Shown here piece after piece: positions 49,658-59,490 of a stretch of 60,169 nt of DNA. The stretch is from the NCBI GenBank assembly GCA_016936615.1, contig JAFGXN010000131.1, positions 1 to 60,169 on the forward strand, given 5' to 3'. Origin of the DNA: Spirochaetales bacterium (GTDB lineage: Bacteria; Spirochaetota; Spirochaetia; JAFGXN01). The translations under genes and the position numbers were made by a program. How positions within the stretch are numbered: position 1 is the first letter of the stretch; each line of letters begins with the position of its first letter. Below the pieces are notes generated by a model. The model was not told the DNA's origin and did not search any database. It saw only the letters and a program-made list of their open reading frames with translations.

Positions 49658-51387
49658 ATTATATTCAACGCAGACTTGCTCTTTCTAAGAAAGGGGCAAA
49701 AGACTTTGTAAAAGGTACATTTTGGACAACAATACTAAATATAGCCATCATGTTTACAGCTTTTTACACTTTTATTTTCTTAAAGGAGTATATCCCGTCA
49801 ATATTTGCGCCAGACATCGCCCCAGCAAAGGGCGCTGGTTACTTCGCCCTACTAGCACTTGCACTCCTGGTAGTCTCATGGATAATAGCAGTAATCCAAT
49901 ATCGCAGCACCTTCTCTACAATCTATGACGAGAGTGCTAATCGCAGACTTAACCTTGCAGAGAAATTAAGAAAGCTCCCCCTTGCCTTCTTCGGCGAGAA
50001 AAACCTCTCAGATCTAACCTCGACAATAATGGCAGACAGCACAGATCTAGAGCACACATTTTCTCATGCAGTACCTCAGCTTTTTGCATCGATAATCGGC
50101 GTAATCTTAATTGCTATCGGAATGATCTCATACAACTGGCAACTTGGGTTAGCCCTCTTCTGGGTTGTTCCTGTTGCGACACTAATCCTTGTAATTTCGA
50201 AGAAAAAGCAGGGTCGTGGCAACAAGAACATCTATGAAAAAAAACGAGAAGTAACTCAAGAGATCCAAGAAGGGCTCGAGACAATCCAGGAGATAAAGTC
50301 ATATAACAACGAAGCCAAATACATGGCTGGTCTTTCGAAGAAGCTGGATGATTATGAAAAAAACCTCATTAAAGGTGAACTTCTAACTGGTGTTTTTGTA
50401 AATGGGGCTCAAAGTGTGCTGAAATTAGGACTGGCAACTGTAATAATCGCAGGGGCATCTCTCTATGCGGCAGGAAAAGTAGATCTTTTCACCTACTTAA
50501 TCTTCCTTGTCCTTGGCGCTAAGGTCTTTGACCCAGTTAATGAGGTCTTTAACAATCTAGCAGCCCTTTTCTACCTCGACATAAGAATCAACCGAGTGAG
50601 AGAGATGGAAAATCTTCCGATTCAAAGCGGAACAACAGAATTTAATCCAACAAATTACAATATCGAGTTTAGGAATGTAATTTTCTCATACGATAACGAC
50701 AATCAAGTCATACAAGGAATCAATTTTGTAGCAAACCAAGGAGAAGTTACTGCCCTTGTCGGACCTTCTGGTGGAGGAAAGACAACCGCAGCTAAGCTGG
50801 CAGCGAGATTCTGGGATATTGACTCAGGCGAGATCCTAATTGGTGGTCAAGATATCAGCAAGATAGACCCCGAGACCCTACTCAAGCACTTCTCAGTGGT
50901 CTTTCAAGATGTTACACTTTTTAATGCATCGATTTTAGACAATATCAGAATCGGCCGACAAGATGCAACCGACCATCAAGTAATTGAGGCTGCAAAACTT
51001 GCCCAATGCGATGAATTTGTCTCCCAACTACACGACGGCTACAAGACAATCATTGGCGAGAACGGCGACACCCTCTCAGGTGGAGAGAGGCAGCGAATTT
51101 CAATTGCTCGGGCACTACTCAAAGATGCTCCAATTATCCTGCTTGACGAGGCTACTGCTTCGCTTGATGTTGAGAACGAGACTAAGATCCAGCGAGGAAT
51201 CTCCGAGCTTATTCGCAACAAGACAGTTCTAGTAATTGCCCACCGGATGAGGACTGTATCAAATGCAGATCAAGTAGTTGTATTAAAAGATGGAAAAATT
51301 GTAGAATCTGGAAGGCCGCAAGAACTGCGTAGCCGTGATGGAGTCTTTGCGAAGATGGTCAACCGCCAGCTAGCAGAGGTGATCTAA
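49651..51387 (+). CDS. ABC exporter, fused TMD-NBD, subunit 2
   Basis: LVGPSGGGKTTAAKLAARFW, DTLSGGERQRISIARALLKDAPIILLDEATASLD; start overlaps the subunit 1 stop. Start trimmed from 49600. Confidence 0.95.
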   Translation: MLNYIQRRLALSKKGAKDFVKGTFWTTILNIAIMFTAFYTFIFLKEYIPSIFAPDIAPAKGAGYFALLALALLVVSWIIAVIQYRSTFSTIYDESANRRLNLAEKLRKLPLAFFGEKNLSDLTSTIMADSTDLEHTFSHAVPQLFASIIGVILIAIGMISYNWQLGLALFWVVPVATLILVISKKKQGRGNKNIYEKKREVTQEIQEGLETIQEIKSYNNEAKYMAGLSKKLDDYEKNLIKGELLTGVFVNGAQSVLKLGLATVIIAGASLYAAGKVDLFTYLIFLVLGAKVFDPVNEVFNNLAALFYLDIRINRVREMENLPIQSGTTEFNPTNYNIEFRNVIFSYDNDNQVIQGINFVANQGEVTALVGPSGGGKTTAAKLAARFWDIDSGEILIGGQDISKIDPETLLKHFSVVFQDVTLFNASILDNIRIGRQDATDHQVIEAAKLAQCDEFVSQLHDGYKTIIGENGDTLSGGERQRISIARALLKDAPIILLDEATASLDVENETKIQRGISELIRNKTVLVIAHRMRTVSNADQVVVLKDGKIVESGRPQELRSRDGVFAKMVNRQLAEVI

Positions 51388-51401
51388 CACCGGGAACAGA
51401 G

Positions 51402-51448
51402 CCGCACCCCCGACAACGAAGTAACACTGTCGGGAGATGCGGTTTTTT
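51402..51448 (+). terminator. Rho-independent terminator after ABC exporter pair
   Basis: CCGCACCCCCGACA ... TGTCGGGAGATGCGG-TTTTTT. Confidence 0.85.
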
Positions 51449-51460
51449 ATATAGAAAAAA

Positions 51461-52273
51461 TTACAATTTACCTACAAAATTAGTTATTAGCTCGGTGAAT
51501 TTCTTGTTCACAGATGCAGCAGTGTCGATAACCTCCTGGTGAGTCAGTCGATGCTCCTGCATTCCTGCCGCCATGTTAGTGATGCAAGAGATTGCACAGA
51601 CTTCAATCCCGCAGGCATTTGCGACAACAGCCTCTGGAACAGTTGACATACCCACGGCAGATGCGCCGAGAACTGAGAATGCGCGGATCTCGGCTGGAGT
51701 CTCATATGTCGGACCGGTTGAATAGGCATATACTCCCTTTTTCAATTTTATCCCAAGCTCAGTTGCTACAGACTCAAGTTTGCGAATCATCTCTGCCTTG
51801 TAGATCTCACTCATGTCTGGGAATCGCTCTGTATATGAATTTTGTTTACCAATCAGGGGATTTTGTAGATTAAAACCTAGATGATCCTCAATCGCCATCA
51901 GATCGCCCTGCTCCACATTGTTCACGCCCCCTGCCGCATTTGTCAATATTAGATGCTGTATGCCGAGTTCTGCCATAATGTAGACTGGCAAGACAACAGA
52001 TTCGACAGGATAACCTTCATAGTAGTGAACACGGCCCTTCATCGCAAGAATAGGAACACCGTTCAATTTCCCGACGACAAAGCGGCCATCATGACCAGCA
52101 ACAGTAGATACCGGAAAGTTAGGAATATCTGAATAATCTAACGAGATCCTATCAGACATTTTCTCCACCAAATTTCCAAGCCCCGATCCTAGAACTATCG
52201 CAGTAGAAGGGATTTTCCCCATTTTCTCCTTGATTAGCTCTGCACAACTTTTAACAATCTCTTTTTTATGCAT
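51461..52273 (-). CDS. Purine nucleoside phosphorylase
   Basis: IVLGSGLGNLVEKM, FPVSTVAGHDGRFVVGKLNGVPILAMKGRVHYYEGY, LTNAAGGVN, GPTYETPAEIRAFSVLGASAVGMSTVPEAVVA. Confidence 0.95.
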   Translation of the reverse strand: MHKKEIVKSCAELIKEKMGKIPSTAIVLGSGLGNLVEKMSDRISLDYSDIPNFPVSTVAGHDGRFVVGKLNGVPILAMKGRVHYYEGYPVESVVLPVYIMAELGIQHLILTNAAGGVNNVEQGDLMAIEDHLGFNLQNPLIGKQNSYTERFPDMSEIYKAEMIRKLESVATELGIKLKKGVYAYSTGPTYETPAEIRAFSVLGASAVGMSTVPEAVVANACGIEVCAISCITNMAAGMQEHRLTHQEVIDTAASVNKKFTELITNFVGKL

Positions 52274-52365
52274 AAATCCTCCAGAAATAGAAAAAAATAA
52301 AAAGCAGGGGACACGCCCCTGCATATTTTCAAACTATCTGCTAATCAACATCTCTAAGAGAGCGG

Positions 52366-54351
52366 CTAGCCATCTATTTTTATTCCAGCTGAATCTTCCT
52401 CAACATCAGGAAGATCTTCACTAGCTTGATCCTCTTCTGGCGCATCTCCACTACTCTGAGGAACAGAATATCCCTCAAGAATATCAACATTTGAAGATGG
52501 ATCTGGCATTTTCTTCATTACAAACTCAACACGTCTATTCTTCCACCACACTGAAGGGTCAGTAGTAGAAACAATAGGAAATCTCCCACCATATGCAGAA
52601 GTAACAATGACCTCTTGGGGTATTCCGTTTTTAACCAGATACGCTTTTACTGTCTTATTTCTATTCTCGGTTAAAGGAACAAGAATCAACTCTTCCTCGT
52701 CCCAAGCAGCACTTCCAGGAGTAAAAACATTTAATGCATGCCCCTCTAATTCAAGAAGAAATCCAGGATACTTCTTGTAAATCTCGACAACCCTATCCAT
52801 AGAGCTAAGATTTATATTAAACTGCTCTTCACCAGCAGAATCCAACTCATATTGGTAAGCCTCGAAGACAATATTAGGAACCATCAGATATAATTTACCA
52901 TCTTTTTCAACAACAAGAAGCTCTAAATCCACAGACTTCTCAAAGACAGCAACATTTCCACCAAAGTCTTTCACCTCAAGTTTCATCTGATACTGTTCAA
53001 TATTATCTGCAGGAAGATTAGATCCATCCTCTTTTGTTGCATCCCATGAGATCTGAGTAGAAGGATCACCCTTTCCAGTATATGTCCTTACAACATTTCC
53101 ATCATTATCAACAATTTCAAGTGTCCAGAACTCTACACCAATATTATCCATAGCGTCGACAGTGATAAAGACCTCACCATCTGCATCGCCTTTCTCAGTC
53201 TTTACAAAAGGATTAGCTCTAGTAGCAAGACCCAACTCAGGAGGAGTATTGTCAACGTAGAAAGAGTCCTTTATTGTCGGTCTATTTCCATGATTATATT
53301 GAACAAAATACTCAAAATCATAGAGACCTTCAGGCAACAACTGCCCATTCTTATATATTCCATCAAGAACAATCTGCTGTGGCAAATTATTATCTCCAGA
53401 AACCTGCAAAACAATCTCTTGAGTCTCTGAATCTCTCAAAGACCACTGCCACAGTGAGTAGTTCTTCTCATACTCATGATACAACTTAATATCCAAAGTC
53501 TTATTAGGACCAGTTCCATTTGGAGAAAAACCTTGACTGTAGTAAACAGCAGTAATCTCAGTAGGAGTTGTATCTTTTACAATATTCTCAAACTTAATGA
53601 TTCCCGATTTGTTACCAGCAAGGTCCTCTGCTTGAATTTCATAAGAGTAGACACCATCAGCGACATTCATAGCCCTATCATCAGTTCCGTCCCAGAGAAT
53701 ATCCTTAGGCTCATCATCAATAAATCTGAAAGACCTGACAACCTGACCATTTGCATCTCTGATAAATGCTCGCCATAATCTCTCTTTAGATCCTTTTTGC
53801 TTAATCTCAAATGTATCTAGCAATCCATCAGCATTTGGAGAAAAGACATTTAGCTCAGGCTTAGCAATTTCCACGCTAGGTACATTTGTATCCACAACAA
53901 AGGTTCCAGCCTTTAACTCAGTTCGATTCTTCGACGAGTCAACAACCCAGATGCTTACAGTATACTCACCATCAGCAACAACCTTGCCATTGTCATCTTT
54001 TCCATCCCAGAAAATTTTCTTAGCTAAATCGAATTTTTCAAATTTCCTAAAAAAAGCAACAAAATTACTTAAATCATTTTGACCTTTCTCTGTATGTTCT
54101 TTAACTTTCTGTCCATTAGAATTCTTGATAACGTATCCATACTCGGGGATATAACCTTTTTCACTCTTTACAACAATATTTACATTGAAAGCTATTACCC
54201 CAGTATCCTGAACGCCATCATCATTTGGAGAAATATATATAATATCTGATTCTGCCTTAACTACCGGCATCTCCTTATTACTTGCTCCAAAAACAACATT
54301 TCCAAATACGAAAAGAAAAATAAAGGCTAAAAAATACTTATTATTTTTCAT
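52366..54351 (-). CDS. Secreted protein with FlgD/gliding-motility-like Ig domains and degenerate OmpA-like C-terminus
   Basis: Signal peptide MKNNKYFLAFIFLFVFGNVVFGASN; three YISPNDDGVQD/NVFSPNADGLLD/GFSPNGTGPNK motifs, WDGKDDNGKVVADGEYTVSIWV units, OmpA-like region ending WWKNRRVEFVMKK. Confidence 0.75.
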   Translation of the reverse strand: MKNNKYFLAFIFLFVFGNVVFGASNKEMPVVKAESDIIYISPNDDGVQDTGVIAFNVNIVVKSEKGYIPEYGYVIKNSNGQKVKEHTEKGQNDLSNFVAFFRKFEKFDLAKKIFWDGKDDNGKVVADGEYTVSIWVVDSSKNRTELKAGTFVVDTNVPSVEIAKPELNVFSPNADGLLDTFEIKQKGSKERLWRAFIRDANGQVVRSFRFIDDEPKDILWDGTDDRAMNVADGVYSYEIQAEDLAGNKSGIIKFENIVKDTTPTEITAVYYSQGFSPNGTGPNKTLDIKLYHEYEKNYSLWQWSLRDSETQEIVLQVSGDNNLPQQIVLDGIYKNGQLLPEGLYDFEYFVQYNHGNRPTIKDSFYVDNTPPELGLATRANPFVKTEKGDADGEVFITVDAMDNIGVEFWTLEIVDNDGNVVRTYTGKGDPSTQISWDATKEDGSNLPADNIEQYQMKLEVKDFGGNVAVFEKSVDLELLVVEKDGKLYLMVPNIVFEAYQYELDSAGEEQFNINLSSMDRVVEIYKKYPGFLLELEGHALNVFTPGSAAWDEEELILVPLTENRNKTVKAYLVKNGIPQEVIVTSAYGGRFPIVSTTDPSVWWKNRRVEFVMKKMPDPSSNVDILEGYSVPQSSGDAPEEDQASEDLPDVEEDSAGIKIDG

Positions 54352-54467
54352 AAAATCCTCCACTACTTTGACTATATCCCATTTTTTCCAATATTAAAAG
54401 CAAAAAAATCCTAAATTATCCAATCACCAAGATATTTAAGCTCCGCGCGGGAGCCTAAATCAAGATA

Positions 54468-56891
54468 CTAATCTACCTTCAACCCAAATCCAGCCTTCTC
54501 AAGAGACTTAACAACCTGATTGTAAGAGTTCTCAAGAAACTCCCTTGTCAAAGTTGCAGCTCTATCCTGAAAGACGGTTCGAACAGTAACATATTTCTTA
54601 GAAGAATCCTCCGGTTCAAAGATATCCGCAATCTTCACAGAAGCAATCTCCTTAATCTTCACCTTAGAGACAACCTCCACAAGCCTTGCTACTGGCTCGC
54701 CGGAAGGAACAACCACAGTACAATCAAAGGTCGAAGATGGGAACTTTGGCAACGGCAGATACTTCACATTGCTCGACAACTCGACATCCATCACATTTGA
54801 CAAATCTACCACCGCAAGGCTCAAAAATCCCTTCATCTTGAACTCAGACATCAGACTTGGATGGACAGTAAAGATCTGCGCAAAAGGCTTGCCCATCGCA
54901 GAGACTCCAACATTCTCAAACGGATGAATCCCCACCCATGAAGAAGGAACAATCTGCTCAAGACTCTTCTGCTCAAATCTAGGCCGCAACCTCAACACAG
55001 AACATAGCTCTTCAATCTTATCCTGAAGCTCCATAAATGGTGTAGCCTTCTTACTAAAAGCTCCCACAAGAAGTACCGGCTTCTCGACAGCAAACTCACC
55101 ACCAGCATGATAACTGCGCCCAAACTCAAAAAACCTAAAATCAGAATAATTCTTCACATTCTCAGCACAAGCCTTCAAGACCCCAGGAATCAACGACGGT
55201 CTCATCCTATCCGCGTCACGCGAAATCGAATTGACAAGCACAAGCTCCTCGTTCAACTCAGGCCACTGAGCCTTCTTCAAAAGAGCCTCACCGACCATCG
55301 GATATGTCATAATCTCAAGAGCCTTGTATGAATAGACAAGGAAATCCTTGATTCGTCGTTCTTTCTGCTTCGCAGGAGAGAGCCTCACTGTAGTTAGCGA
55401 AGACTCTGGCGCAACTGGTGTAATATTATCAAACCCGATAATTCTACCGATTTCTTCTATAATATCAGCTTCACAGGAGACATCCTTTGTAGCTCTGAAG
55501 CTTGGAACAGTTATAGAGAGCTTATCGCCTTTTTTTTCTACCAAAAAAGCTAATCTTTGCAAGATATCAACAATTTCAGCTTCGTCAACAAATATTCCTA
55601 AGGTATCAGTTATTGTCTTAGCCGAAGTAGTAATCATCACAGGAGAGTAAGGCTTTGAATCAACTCCGCCGAACTCAATATCTCCCTCGACAACAGCATC
55701 CGGACAGATCTGACAAATCAAATCAATAATTCTGTACATAGCAAGTTTACACTGCTGACTATCAAGGTGCTTCTCAAATCTCAATGAAGAATCAGTTCTA
55801 AGTCCAATTCGAGTAGAAGTCTTTCTAATCATTGCATCAACCCAATTTGCAGTCTCAATAAATAGCTCTGTTGTAGAATCAGAGACTCCACTATTCAAGC
55901 CACCCATAATTCCTGCAATTGCAAGAGGACGTTCTGCATCACAGACCATGCTGTCTGTCGGCTCAAGGTTTCTCACAGCTTCATCAAGTGTTACAAACTC
56001 TTTATCTTCGCCAGCCTGGCGTATAACAATCTTATTACCTTTTATCTCACTCAAATCAAAGATGTGGTTAGGCATTCCAAGCTCAAGCATTACAAAGTTG
56101 GAAATATCAACAATGTTATTGATCGATCTCAAACCAGCAGAAGATAATCTATTCTTCAACCAGTCTGGACTCTGTCCAACCTTGACATTTTTCACAACCG
56201 CAGAGCAATAAGCTAGGCAGGCAGTTCCATCTTCGATAACTCGCTCAACTTGAGATTTGCCCTTAACAATCTTAGACTCAATCGCAGACTTCCACTCAGC
56301 AGAGAAAGGATCTTTCAACTCTTTCTTGAAAACGGTTGCAAACTCTCTAGCCATTCCATAATGACCCCAGAGATCAGGTCTATGAGTAATTGATTTGTTA
56401 TCAATGTCAAAAATTATATCTGTTTCAATGCCAAGATATTTGCTCAAAGGCATGCCGACTGGTGCGTCTTCAGGAAATTCCTTCAATCCGTAATCATCAT
56501 CCCCGATTGCAAGCTCTGTCTCGCCACAAAGCATTCCACAACTCTCGACACCACGAATCTTCCGTGGCTCAATGGCAAAATCCCCCGGAAGAACCGCCCA
56601 GACTGGCGCATATGGAACTAGAATCCCAGGTCTAACATTTGGTGCGCCACAGACAATAGTCGCACTCTCGCCGTTGCCAAGGTCTACAGTCGCCAACCTT
56701 AATTTATCAGCAGAAGGATGAGGCTCTACCCCAGTTACCTTCACGATTTTTACCAAATCAAAATATTGATTTATAGCCTCTACCTTCTCAACTTCACAAG
56801 TAGCAAGGGTGAATTTCTCTCCAAGCTCCTGCTTAGTAATATTTTCAGGCAGATCTACATATTGTTTAATCCAATTTATCGAAACAAGCAC
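54468..56891 (-). CDS. pheT: Phenylalanyl-tRNA synthetase beta subunit
   Basis: MLVSINWIKQYVDLP, PHPSADKLRLATVDLG, IVCGAPNVRPG, NIVDISNFVMLELGMPNHIFDL, ferredoxin-fold anticodon-binding C-terminus. Confidence 0.96.
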   Translation of the reverse strand: MLVSINWIKQYVDLPENITKQELGEKFTLATCEVEKVEAINQYFDLVKIVKVTGVEPHPSADKLRLATVDLGNGESATIVCGAPNVRPGILVPYAPVWAVLPGDFAIEPRKIRGVESCGMLCGETELAIGDDDYGLKEFPEDAPVGMPLSKYLGIETDIIFDIDNKSITHRPDLWGHYGMAREFATVFKKELKDPFSAEWKSAIESKIVKGKSQVERVIEDGTACLAYCSAVVKNVKVGQSPDWLKNRLSSAGLRSINNIVDISNFVMLELGMPNHIFDLSEIKGNKIVIRQAGEDKEFVTLDEAVRNLEPTDSMVCDAERPLAIAGIMGGLNSGVSDSTTELFIETANWVDAMIRKTSTRIGLRTDSSLRFEKHLDSQQCKLAMYRIIDLICQICPDAVVEGDIEFGGVDSKPYSPVMITTSAKTITDTLGIFVDEAEIVDILQRLAFLVEKKGDKLSITVPSFRATKDVSCEADIIEEIGRIIGFDNITPVAPESSLTTVRLSPAKQKERRIKDFLVYSYKALEIMTYPMVGEALLKKAQWPELNEELVLVNSISRDADRMRPSLIPGVLKACAENVKNYSDFRFFEFGRSYHAGGEFAVEKPVLLVGAFSKKATPFMELQDKIEELCSVLRLRPRFEQKSLEQIVPSSWVGIHPFENVGVSAMGKPFAQIFTVHPSLMSEFKMKGFLSLAVVDLSNVMDVELSSNVKYLPLPKFPSSTFDCTVVVPSGEPVARLVEVVSKVKIKEIASVKIADIFEPEDSSKKYVTVRTVFQDRAATLTREFLENSYNQVVKSLEKAGFGLKVD

Positions 56892-56908
56892 AGTATTCTC
56901 CTTTTTCC

Positions 56909-57952
56909 TTAAAACTCAGCGAACTGAGAGACAAATCTCAAATCGCCGCTATGAAGATTTCTTATATCATCAATCCCGTATCGCATCATAACCAATCTAT
57001 CAAGACCAAGTCCGAACGCAAAACCATTGTACTTCGAAGTATCAATATTTCCGTACTTAAGAACATTTGGATGAACCATACCGCAAGGAAGAAGCTCAAC
57101 CCAACCAGACTGCTTACAGACACTACAACCTTTACCACCACAGATTAGACACTCAATATCTAGCTCAAATCCCGGCTCAACAAATGGGAAAAACCCAGGT
57201 CTAAGTCGTACATTAGTCTCTTTTTTAAAGATTTCACTCAATAAAGTCTTCATAAAATAGATTAAATTCGCAACAGAGATATTCTCTCCGACCATCATTC
57301 CTTCAAGCTGGTGAAAGACCATCTCATGACTCGCATCTGTAGCCTCACATCGGAAGACCTTACCAGGGCCGACAAACTTGAAAGGAGGTTGCTTAGACTC
57401 CATACCTCGAACCTGGATTGAAGAAGTATGAGTTCGAAGCAAATGCTTCATATCCTTGAACCAGAAAGTATCTTGCATATCACGAGCTGGATGATTTGCT
57501 GGAATATTCAAGGCCTCAAAGTTATGGTAATCATCTTCTATATGTGGTCCATCAAGAATATCAAACCCCATTGACACGAAAATATCTTCAATCTCACGCT
57601 GAATAGCTGAAACAGGGTGAAACCCGGCAGAAGAGAGACCCTTATCCTGCAAAGAGGATCTCAAACTAATATCAATCTTCTTTTTCTCAAGATTCTTATT
57701 TATCTCCTCCAACTCAAACGACTTAATCTTCTCTGTAATCATCTGCTCAACTTCACCCTTGAGCAAATTAGAATCCTTTCCAACCTGTTGCTTTGTCTCT
57801 ACGTCAGCATCTTTAAGCGACTTGAGAATCAACCCGATCTTACCAGACTTCCCGACATACTCCGACTTCAAGTTCATCAAACTAGCCTTATCTTTTACTT
57901 GAGAAAAAGCCAATTCAAACTCATCTTTAATCTTTTGAACAATCTCTACCAT
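56909..57952 (-). CDS. pheS: Phenylalanyl-tRNA synthetase alpha subunit
   Basis: HPVSAIQREIEDIFVSMGFDILDGPHIEDDYHNFEALNIPANHPARDMQDTFW, LRTHTSSIQVRGM, GFAFGLGLDRLVMMRYGIDDIR. Confidence 0.96.
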   Translation of the reverse strand: MVEIVQKIKDEFELAFSQVKDKASLMNLKSEYVGKSGKIGLILKSLKDADVETKQQVGKDSNLLKGEVEQMITEKIKSFELEEINKNLEKKKIDISLRSSLQDKGLSSAGFHPVSAIQREIEDIFVSMGFDILDGPHIEDDYHNFEALNIPANHPARDMQDTFWFKDMKHLLRTHTSSIQVRGMESKQPPFKFVGPGKVFRCEATDASHEMVFHQLEGMMVGENISVANLIYFMKTLLSEIFKKETNVRLRPGFFPFVEPGFELDIECLICGGKGCSVCKQSGWVELLPCGMVHPNVLKYGNIDTSKYNGFAFGLGLDRLVMMRYGIDDIRNLHSGDLRFVSQFAEF

Positions 57953-58006
57953 TTCTAGAACTCCATATTTGTTGCAATTTACCAATCATGGTAAAAGCAT
58001 ATTTTG

Positions 58007-59335
58007 CTATTTTCTCTTCCTAACAGGAATTAAATTCTTAAAAAACGAACCAAGCCCGGACAGCAAATAGAAAGGCAAGGCAAAGGCAATAATCTGAACA
58101 TTATCCTGATCAACAACACCTACCAAGTTCAAGACTAAAGCAGATATTGCAGCTAGCGCAAAGGCTAAACTAAAAACAATCAAGAGAATCCTACCCTTCT
58201 TTGAACCAGCAGCATACATAATACTAAAAACAAAAAGTAGAATAACCCCAGGATTTATAAAAGCTATATTCATATTGTTATAAGTAACATCATGATCTGT
58301 AAAAGTCATCATGTAAAATAAAACAAACCCCATTATAAACAAGAAAAAATAGAATAAGGCATAATACAATCCACCAACAACCCGAAAGAACTTCATCTTA
58401 TTGCCTTTTGACAAGAGAAAAGCCCCAAGGAAGCCAAAACCCAGCCCGGCAAGAAGAGAAAGAATCCAGGAATTAGCTCGTCTATCTTTGTCAAGAAAAG
58501 GAACCGCCTCTGGCAAAGCCTTAGGAATCACTGTCTTGACAAGCTTTCTATTCACGCCATTCTTATCAGTATATTTAAAATCTGCTATAAAATCCTTAAT
58601 CTCAGCTGGAAGATACATCTCTTCCCAGACAGTCACAGGTCTATCTATAACACCACCCTGCAAGAAATTAAGCATAAAATCCACAAGATATGAGCCTCTC
58701 ATAGATCTCCGAGCATGATCTCTGATTGTCATCCGAGCAGGAATTGCCTTAGCAGTAGAAGCAAGCTGACCACCAGTTGCGACATCTATAATATCTCTAA
58801 GAATTGTTGCACAATTGTTGTTATAATGGTGATACAGATAGATATGATTCTCAGGCTCTGCATTCATCTCCAAGAACTTAGCAATCTGCCACTTCACCTC
58901 AGGAAGAAAATCCAACTCCTGAAGAACAATCGAACGATTCGCATGAACATATGCAGTCTGATGGTATTTTGCATTACTAGAACCAACTAAGAAGTTGAGC
59001 CTGCCCTGTATAAAATTCTTAGCAAAATCCTCATCCCCCATGGAAAATATCCCATAGTCATATGAGGTAGAACCCAACCATCTTGGATTAGCTCTATCCG
59101 AGAGATCATATCTCTCCACCACTATAGCAGCATGCCCCCACCAACTGTAGAGATTCTTAACCCCAACATCAGGACTTGCAGAGAAGTAATAAATTTTCAA
59201 ACCCTCTCCAGTCTTTGCAGCCCCAGCTTCGAGAGCAGGCCAATTATCATACGGATTAAAATTAGTAACAACATCCTCTGCAGAGACTAACCCTGCAATC
59301 AAAATAAAAAATGTCAAAAATAGATTTTTTCTCAT
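58007..59335 (-). CDS. DUF4105 (Lnb-like N-terminal periplasmic domain) membrane protein
   Basis: Signal peptide; SWWGHAAIVVERYD, YDYGIFSM, YLYHHYNNNCATILRDIID; C-terminal TM helices. Confidence 0.8.
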   Translation of the reverse strand: MRKNLFLTFFILIAGLVSAEDVVTNFNPYDNWPALEAGAAKTGEGLKIYYFSASPDVGVKNLYSWWGHAAIVVERYDLSDRANPRWLGSTSYDYGIFSMGDEDFAKNFIQGRLNFLVGSSNAKYHQTAYVHANRSIVLQELDFLPEVKWQIAKFLEMNAEPENHIYLYHHYNNNCATILRDIIDVATGGQLASTAKAIPARMTIRDHARRSMRGSYLVDFMLNFLQGGVIDRPVTVWEEMYLPAEIKDFIADFKYTDKNGVNRKLVKTVIPKALPEAVPFLDKDRRANSWILSLLAGLGFGFLGAFLLSKGNKMKFFRVVGGLYYALFYFFLFIMGFVLFYMMTFTDHDVTYNNMNIAFINPGVILLFVFSIMYAAGSKKGRILLIVFSLAFALAAISALVLNLVGVVDQDNVQIIAFALPFYLLSGLGSFFKNLIPVRKRK

Positions 59336-59490
59336 AATACTTCCTTGATTTTATAAAATTATACAGTTAAATGCATTTTTTTTCTATAAAAGAAGTTAAA
59401 AAAGCAACGTAAATTCTTTTTTTTAAAATAATATTTTACGATTTGCCTCATCTATTATATAATATCAATAAGCAAAATAGGAGATATTAC

